Assembly: GCF_015832195.1 (NCBI RefSeq)
Contig: NC_052018.1
Span: forward strand, 27,618,115-27,682,114
Direction: 5' to 3'
Length of the DNA stretch: 64,000 nt
DNA from: Motacilla alba alba
Lineage: Eukaryota; Chordata; Aves; Passeriformes; Motacillidae
The notes below the pieces were generated by a model. It saw only the letters and a list, made by a program, of their open reading frames with translations, ran no database searches and was not told the DNA's origin. Positions 57,701 to 64,000 of this stretch are shown here, piece after piece (the stretch's first letter is position 1; each line of letters starts with the position of its first letter). The position numbers and the translations under genes are program-made.

Positions 57701-60700
57701 ATACCTATGTCTGAGAAGGAAAATAATGCAACACATACAACGTAACTATTTCTTTCTGCCTAAAGTTAGGCAGATACTTTATTAATACATTGTAGTTGGA
57801 GCTTTAGATATTTGACTTTTTGGTGAAGCGTCCTAGATGGTTTGAAGAGTAAAAACCACTGAAACTTGGACAATGTTTATCCATCTTATCTATCTTAAAG
57901 TCTGAGTCATATCAGATACCTCCTATGTACATAAAAATGTACAAAAATCTTTGCCATGGACAAATCACTCATAGGAGTTTATCCTTATTGGTGGAAAGGG
58001 ATTAGTAAAAAACTACAAGTGTAGGAAACTCATTTTACAGTGTCTACCTCTTGAATTGTCTTAAATCAAGACAAGAAGCAACATTTTGATCCCAGGAAGA
58101 TTAGACCTCATGTAATTTGTTTTTATGAACTACCAGAGGCCCATCCAATCCCACTACGGAAATGTAACTGAGGATCTCAGTTAGGAATCACTGGTTCTGA
58201 TTCCTTATATAAACAATGCATTTATACAACAAAATTAATAAATGTTCTGAAAGGGTGGCAGAATTTCAGGAGAATACATTTTGTCTGTAAGTGTTTCTTC
58301 CTCCATTCATTGTCTTTAATAGTCATGAATTTCTCTCTTTTATGTGCTTTGTGTAAATGGCATTTCCATAGCTTTGGAGAGAGAAATTGTTGCCAGTCCC
58401 CACCAAACCAAACTGAAGAAAGCTGTGTGCTGAGAAAGCAGTGTCTGAAAGTTTCCATAAGTTTTGATTTGTAAACTAGAAGAGCTGCTGATTCTGCAGG
58501 AATGGATAGTCTTGGGAGACTAAGAGGCTTCCTCTGCACAGTGATTGCATGGTTTTGCAACTTAGGCTGCATCTAAGAGGTCAGGGACTGCTTGAATGCA
58601 GCTGAAAATTGAAGGGTTATGAGTGGTGAAACAGACCTCTGAAGGCCTTTATAAACTTTCTATACAAGACACTGGTGGGCCCTTAACTCTCTGTCCTTGT
58701 GTCTACTATTCAAAAATGGAGTCCAGACTGATACCTGGGCGGATAACCATGAGAATACCTGTGTAAGTGAGCTTTATGTGTGTGTATACACACATACACA
58801 TATATTCACTATTGAGTGAATAAATATGTATGTATGTATGTATGTATGTGTGTTTTTTGGATGTGTAGGTGTTTTTTCAACAATCCTGTTATTAATAATT
58901 CTCTTGATAAAAACAACTTAGTGTTTAAAAGCTTTCATAAGAAATACTGTGATCTGTGCCTGCCCTCTGACTCAAAGGAAAGAAGATGTACACTATGGGA
59001 GCCTCAGAGTTACATGTTAGTTGCCTAACACCATGGTATCATATAGTTACCTACATCTAGGTAGATTGGGTTTGGGACAATTTTTCATCCCCCTTTTTCT
59101 GATCTTTATAGCTCCTATTAATTAAAAAAATACCTTGCACCTTGAAGTGTTAATGGAATAATAACTTTTAAAAATGTGTAATATTTTCATAATTGGGCTA
59201 GTGATGAATACTGGACATATGTGCTATCTATCAAAAAGTCCTATTTAGCCTGACTATTCCTTAACAGAATGTGATATTTTTGAAAGAAATCAAATCAAAC
59301 CATGTTCTTCAAAGAAATTTTCACTATGTGTTTATGAAAACAGCTTTTTCATGTCCAAGAATATTTGGGAATGGAACCTAAACAGAATAATTAATGTGTT
59401 AAGTTGATTTTTTTACCCATGAAGTGGAAAACCTAGCAGGTATCATAGAAAATTAGAAAGCAAATATAATTTTATTAACCTGTAAAAAATATCCTAGACA
59501 GTTGAAGTACTGTTCTTTTTGGGATTGCCTTCACTGATTTTTTAAAATTCTGCAATTACAGAAGGGGAATGGAAACCTTGTCCAGGTGCAATCCAATTCC
59601 TGTCCAAATTTTGGTGAGTCCTTCAACACAGTGACTTTCTGAAGCGATGGATTCAGAGCCCCATCCTATATTAGCATTTGGGCATTCTTCATTCTAATTT
59701 CTCCATCCTACCTTTTGTTTACACATTCCATGTCAATTTTTGCTGCTAAAAACACAATGTTTGATGCAATGTTCTTAAAGAAAATAGTCATTAAAATCCA
59801 AGAATTCTCTCAAATCTTTAACTTAAATAAAATACTTTCTCAAAAACATCCGAAGGTCTAGTTAGAAGGCTATGTAAGCAGACATAACATTTGTTTTAAG
59901 TAATTAAAACTTTCCATAAATAAAGATTTTAGGAGAACAATTTAAATAATTTTGTTTTGCAGACATTTAATTTGATTTTCTAATTTTCAATATAGAATAA
60001 ATTATATCAGGGATACACACAGCATATTAAAAAGCCCTAACTTAGGGTGTGATAGAATTTTTAGTTTCACAGTTTAAGTTATAATACTGTACTGAATAGG
60101 ATAGTTTTCCTTATTGCAGAAAATGTAAATGCTGTAGGTCTTTTTCATGTTATGATGTTTTAGGGTTTTTTTTCCTTAGGTAATCATACTTGAAAACCTG
60201 ACTAGCAATGAAGTGTTCCAAGAAAATGTTACTGTGAGGAAAGCCAAGAAACAGCATGATAAATAAAAATCATGTTGATTTGCATCAGTGACACTTAACC
60301 TGGAACTGCTGCAAGGCACACTAGCATAAAATAGAACCACCCAAGAACAGCAAAGTATGTTTTAGTAGTGTACTGTACAAAAAATACATATAAAATTATT
60401 AAAAAATAAAGGTTAAAACGTTCACCCATTGAATTACATACAATTTGCTGTACTAACAGGATTATTTATGATAGCCTCAAGTGGTTCCTTGCATTGTAAA
60501 TCATGTGAAACTTTGCAGTAATGTTAGATGAGGGTGAGTACTTGTATGGCTGGGCAATGGTCTGATATCTTCAGTCTACAGAGTGCCTGCAGACAGAAAT
60601 ACTAAAGTGGGCATTTGGAAATTTCCTTTTACTGAGAAGCAAATTTCTGCTATCTTGATGTCAGATTCTTAAATATTATACACTGCATTTTAGTGAGAAT

Positions 60701-63700
60701 TGTCTAGTGAAAAAGTTAGGGCATGTCCTATAGGTCTTATCATTAGCATTCTGCACACTGCTATGTTTTTAATATTGGTTACATTGTTCTCTGATGTGAT
60801 TACCTTCTGGAGAGCAACAAGCCACAAAAAATCTCTCTTAAACCACGTGAATTCTTGAGACCATGTGGACTTAGAATCTCTCCAAATTGTTACCAAGGAA
60901 ATAACATTTCTGACCACCCTTTCTTATCTTTTATGTGTGAAAGCCTATTAGTTTGGAAAAAAAAAAAAAGTCAGAAGAGTTATCCAAGTTTCCTCTTCCA
61001 TTGTAAAATAGCCATACATGTTCATGAACCTCCCAGCAGCTGTAATTGCTCTGCTAAAACAATGGGCATAAGTTTTCTAGCCTTAGTTGTTCTCTTGTTC
61101 ATCAAAAAGCTAATTACATCACAATTATATTTCAGCACATACTGATGCTGAAGGAAACACTGAACTTAAAATTATAAGAAGGAAGAAAAGTTATCCTTAT
61201 CATAATCAATATCCTGATTTAATAACAGCATAAATGGCAAGCCAAGAAAACACTGCTGGCCATGCTCTTTCCACACCCTGAATTCAAAATTCTTCCTTCC
61301 TTCAGTTATATTCAATGGTTTCAACTATGTTCTCTCTCCTTCATGTCATTTTTCTTCTTTTCTGAAGAGAGTAGTTATAATGGGTACATTGAGGATAAAG
61401 GTATTTTGGAGCAGGTAGTCTGCAGTTGTTTTAAAGAGACTGAAGGATTTGCATCAGTGTCAAAATGAACAAGGTGATGATTCTTGGTCTTTGAATGTGA
61501 CTGACTATATTCCAACTTCCAGTGACCACAAGATGACAAGTCCCTAGACAATACAAGTCCATTTAGATGTCTAGACTTAATTTCACCAATACCCAGAAAG
61601 CCATCTTTACTCTCAGTGTGCTAATTATTGGTTACAGTCATGACTAAATTATTTTTTGGCTCACACATTTTTCCAAGGAAGTCCAAGCCAAATCTTTTAA
61701 ACTAAACTTGCTGAATTTTTCACTCTGGCTCTGGTGTGAAGTCTAAGAAGACAATTTTTTTCCTTTAGTACTGTTTTAAATTTAAAAACATTATTCTTAT
61801 GGACAATCAAAAGTAAAACAAATCTGCTAGGTCTGCACTGACTGTATTTAATTCTGAGTAAAACAGCAGGAGGTGTTTCAGAACATCACTATCATAAAGA
61901 TGGCTACAGATAGAATAGGCAAACATAGATACAATCAGTATTAACATATCTTATTCATGAAGGTTAATGCAGCACTTTACTGAAGGGTGCACAGCTCTTA
62001 ATACAAGAGGAAAAGACTCAAGCAAATGAAAATTGGACCTGAGGCCACCTCATTTCTCCCACGGACTTTACAAACCATGAAAATGCACTTTTATGAAAGC
62101 AGGCAAGTACTGAGTTTCTCTGTCTCCAGGTAAGGGAGTCTGAACTTTTAATATGTGCATTATTTACAGATGTACATGTTTCCTTTCTGATGGATGTAAT
62201 ATTCTTGAGGTTATTAATTTTTTTCTGTTACTACTAGTGTGCTCTGCATAGAAAAAATAAAATCCGTTAACACATCAACTATTTAACAGTATACTGTGGT
62301 GTATACGTGACTTCAAATGTTGATTGAATTCAATGGATGTTTGTTAAATGCCTTCATTTCACAATGTAGTTAGGTAACTTAAATACATTTTCTGACACTT
62401 TCTTTGTTAAGTTCTCTTTAAAATTATAATGTCTCTTTGAGACAAATATGTACTTCACAGAGCTGGTGTGAGAATTATTTCTGCAGAACACAAATTTAAG
62501 CCAAAAATATCTAATAAAAAAAGTTATTTCTTGCTGAATTGTTCAAACAAGCAGAGCTCAAAGACACTACAAATAAACTTCTGCACTAAATCAAGTAAGA
62601 TTCTTTATCTAAATAAGAAAGAATGTGTGTGCATCATACCTGTATAAACAGATAAGGGAGATAACAAAGAAAAAATTATACAAGGTAAAAACAAAATTAA
62701 AATTTTATTGAACTATATTGTTCTTAAAAAAAAAGAAACTTAAAAAAACAAGACAACCTTTTGTCTGTGTGTCATCAAGCTGGCAGAAAATTAAATTCCT
62801 TCTGTCTCTTTAGTAATGCCAGTCAGTGACTGTGTATCAATGTAAGAGAATGTCTTACTCTGAACTGAAATTTATTAAAATGGAATGCACAGTGTGTTGG
62901 TAAAATCAGATGAAAATTCCTGGTTTTTAACAATGTGTTTAGATGAGATGTTTCCATAAAATTGAGTATCCTGAGAAAATGTACCAGAGATGCAATTCAG
63001 CTGCAATGTTGGACAACACACAGGAAAGTTGACTGGTGCTTGCTTTGAGAACCAAGGTTGTATTTCACAACCTTGTTTGTGAAATACATCTGACTCCTTC
63101 AATAATGATTTGTTCTACTTTCTTCCTGTATTGCTGATGATGTGAATTACTCCTACCCATTTTGTAAATGGCATGTAAAACATTTTAAGCGCTATTTTAA
63201 AGCATCTTAAGTACCAGAAAACTTAAGGCACCAAGGTCAGACCTCAGCTGAACTCTTGCTTAACCACTTTAAGACAAATGGATGCACAAACATACCGTGT
63301 GTAGCAAAGCCAATATGTCCTTAGATAGCTTTTTTTTAAATCAAGTTCCATTGAATTTCACTACAGAGTATCCAAGGATAACCTATCCACATGTTCTGGA
63401 CTGTTGGTGATCTCTAATAGATGTTGTGATTTATCCATTTCTAAGTCCGTGTACATCTAAATGAGAATGACCTGTAGAGTCATTTTAATTAAAACTCTCA
63501 TTGCCCACTTGTTGGCCTCTATGATTCATGCATCTTTACTAGTCCTTTGACAAGATAAGTTAGATACATATGTGATTGCAGTTTTTACAATTTAAATTTC
63601 ACTGAGAGAAGACTTGCAAACAGAAATCTGTTAATAAATTCATACTACTTCCAGTCCAATAAAATCTCTTGATTTACTAAAAAATTGGAGATTTTCAGCA

Positions 63701-64000
63701 CTGATTATTTTAATGTTCCTTTGAAGATATGTATCTTCCTTTGCTTTTGTTAAAATTTTTCATAAATAGAGTACATTAATCAATCCTTTAATCCTGACTG
63801 ATAAAAATGTCAGTCCATTTTAATTATCAGGTTCCTTATTCCAAAATTTTTCAAAGGGGTAAGATTGAAGTAAAATTAGTACCACCTGGTTTAAAAGTAT
63901 TTATACATGTAGGAACAAGCAGCAGATAATAAGCCCATTCAAAAATGCTTTCAGAAGAGAAATTGTTTTAGAAAAATTATGTATCTTTACCTGAGTAAAC
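54717..64000. other. Long unique A+T-rich stretch to window end; no gene seen
   Basis: About 9.3 kb. The longest open frame is a 116-codon minus frame at 58222-58572 with no recognised domain, a low-confidence chance frame. A dinucleotide/tetranucleotide patch lies near 58775-58850. I see no CR1 or LTR here and cannot exclude conserved noncoding elements. Confidence 0.5.
58775..58850. repeat. Simple repeat: TG/CA patch and (ATGT)n
   Basis: TGTGTGTGTATACACACATA at about 58778-58797 is a near-perfect palindrome, followed by six or so ATGT units at about 58826-58850. Confidence 0.85.

Noticed and set aside
58222..58572. 116-codon minus-strand frame in unique DNA
   Set aside because: No domain, no splice or promoter context, and a length that can occur by chance in 64 kb on six frames.
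1..64000. A novel multi-gene system
   Set aside because: No set of adjacent, co-oriented or domain-bearing coding regions exists. All structure that I can resolve is explained by CR1, ERV LTRs and simple repeats.

Overview
The window looks like A+T-rich nuclear DNA from a bird, most likely a songbird. The evidence is the repeats: many decayed CR1 LINE pieces (reverse transcriptase, endonuclease and ORF1-esterase fragments, and 3' ends with the ATTCTATG-type tail), plus several endogenous-retrovirus LTRs of kinds I recognise from passerine genomes. No Alu-, B1- or L1-like sequence is apparent. The bird assignment is firm. Songbird is an inference from remembered LTR families.

I found no intact protein-coding gene, tRNA or rRNA. 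Every open frame above about 100 codons lies in an LTR or in low-complexity sequence and has no recognisable domain. The window is best read as intergenic or deep intronic DNA carrying interspersed repeats.

Layout. 1-3.9 kb: a possible repeat fragment, then unique A+T-rich DNA. 3.9-4.2 kb: minus-strand CR1 3' end. 5.0-7.0 kb: an older repeat split by a 1.5-kb solo LTR that carries an 82-bp tandem repeat. 8.2-8.8 kb: minus CR1 RT fragment lacking the catalytic segment. 10.2-10.8 kb: minus solo LTR with 6-bp target duplications. 13.0-13.3 kb: plus LTR with TATA and poly(A) signals. 16.4-17.3 kb: plus CR1 RT-to-3'-end fragment. 17.4-26.6 kb: long unique stretch. 26.6-27.6 kb: LTR with a G20 run and pyrimidine tracts. 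28.2-30.3 kb: the longest CR1 relic (endonuclease to 3' end). 30.7-39.1 kb: cluster of LTRs, including one solo LTR nested inside another, with a 215-bp pentanucleotide array in the inner one. 40.3 kb: minus CR1 3' end. 42.3 kb: weak candidate exon. 45.5-46.5 kb: CR1 ORF1 fragment, then a CR1 3' end. 48.4-49.1 kb: the best-preserved solo LTR, same family as the one at 10.2 kb. 53.7-54.7 kb: a further LTR and a short CR1 tail. 54.7-64 kb: unique A+T-rich DNA.

There is no gene network to describe. What the window does record is insertion history: LTR recombination to solo form, LTR-into-LTR nesting, loss of CR1 catalytic residues, and microsatellite growth inside an LTR. I found no evidence for a new biological system. 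Repeat family assignments rest on memory of family consensus and need a repeat-library search. Target-site duplications, terminal dinucleotides, signals and array periods were read directly from the sequence.
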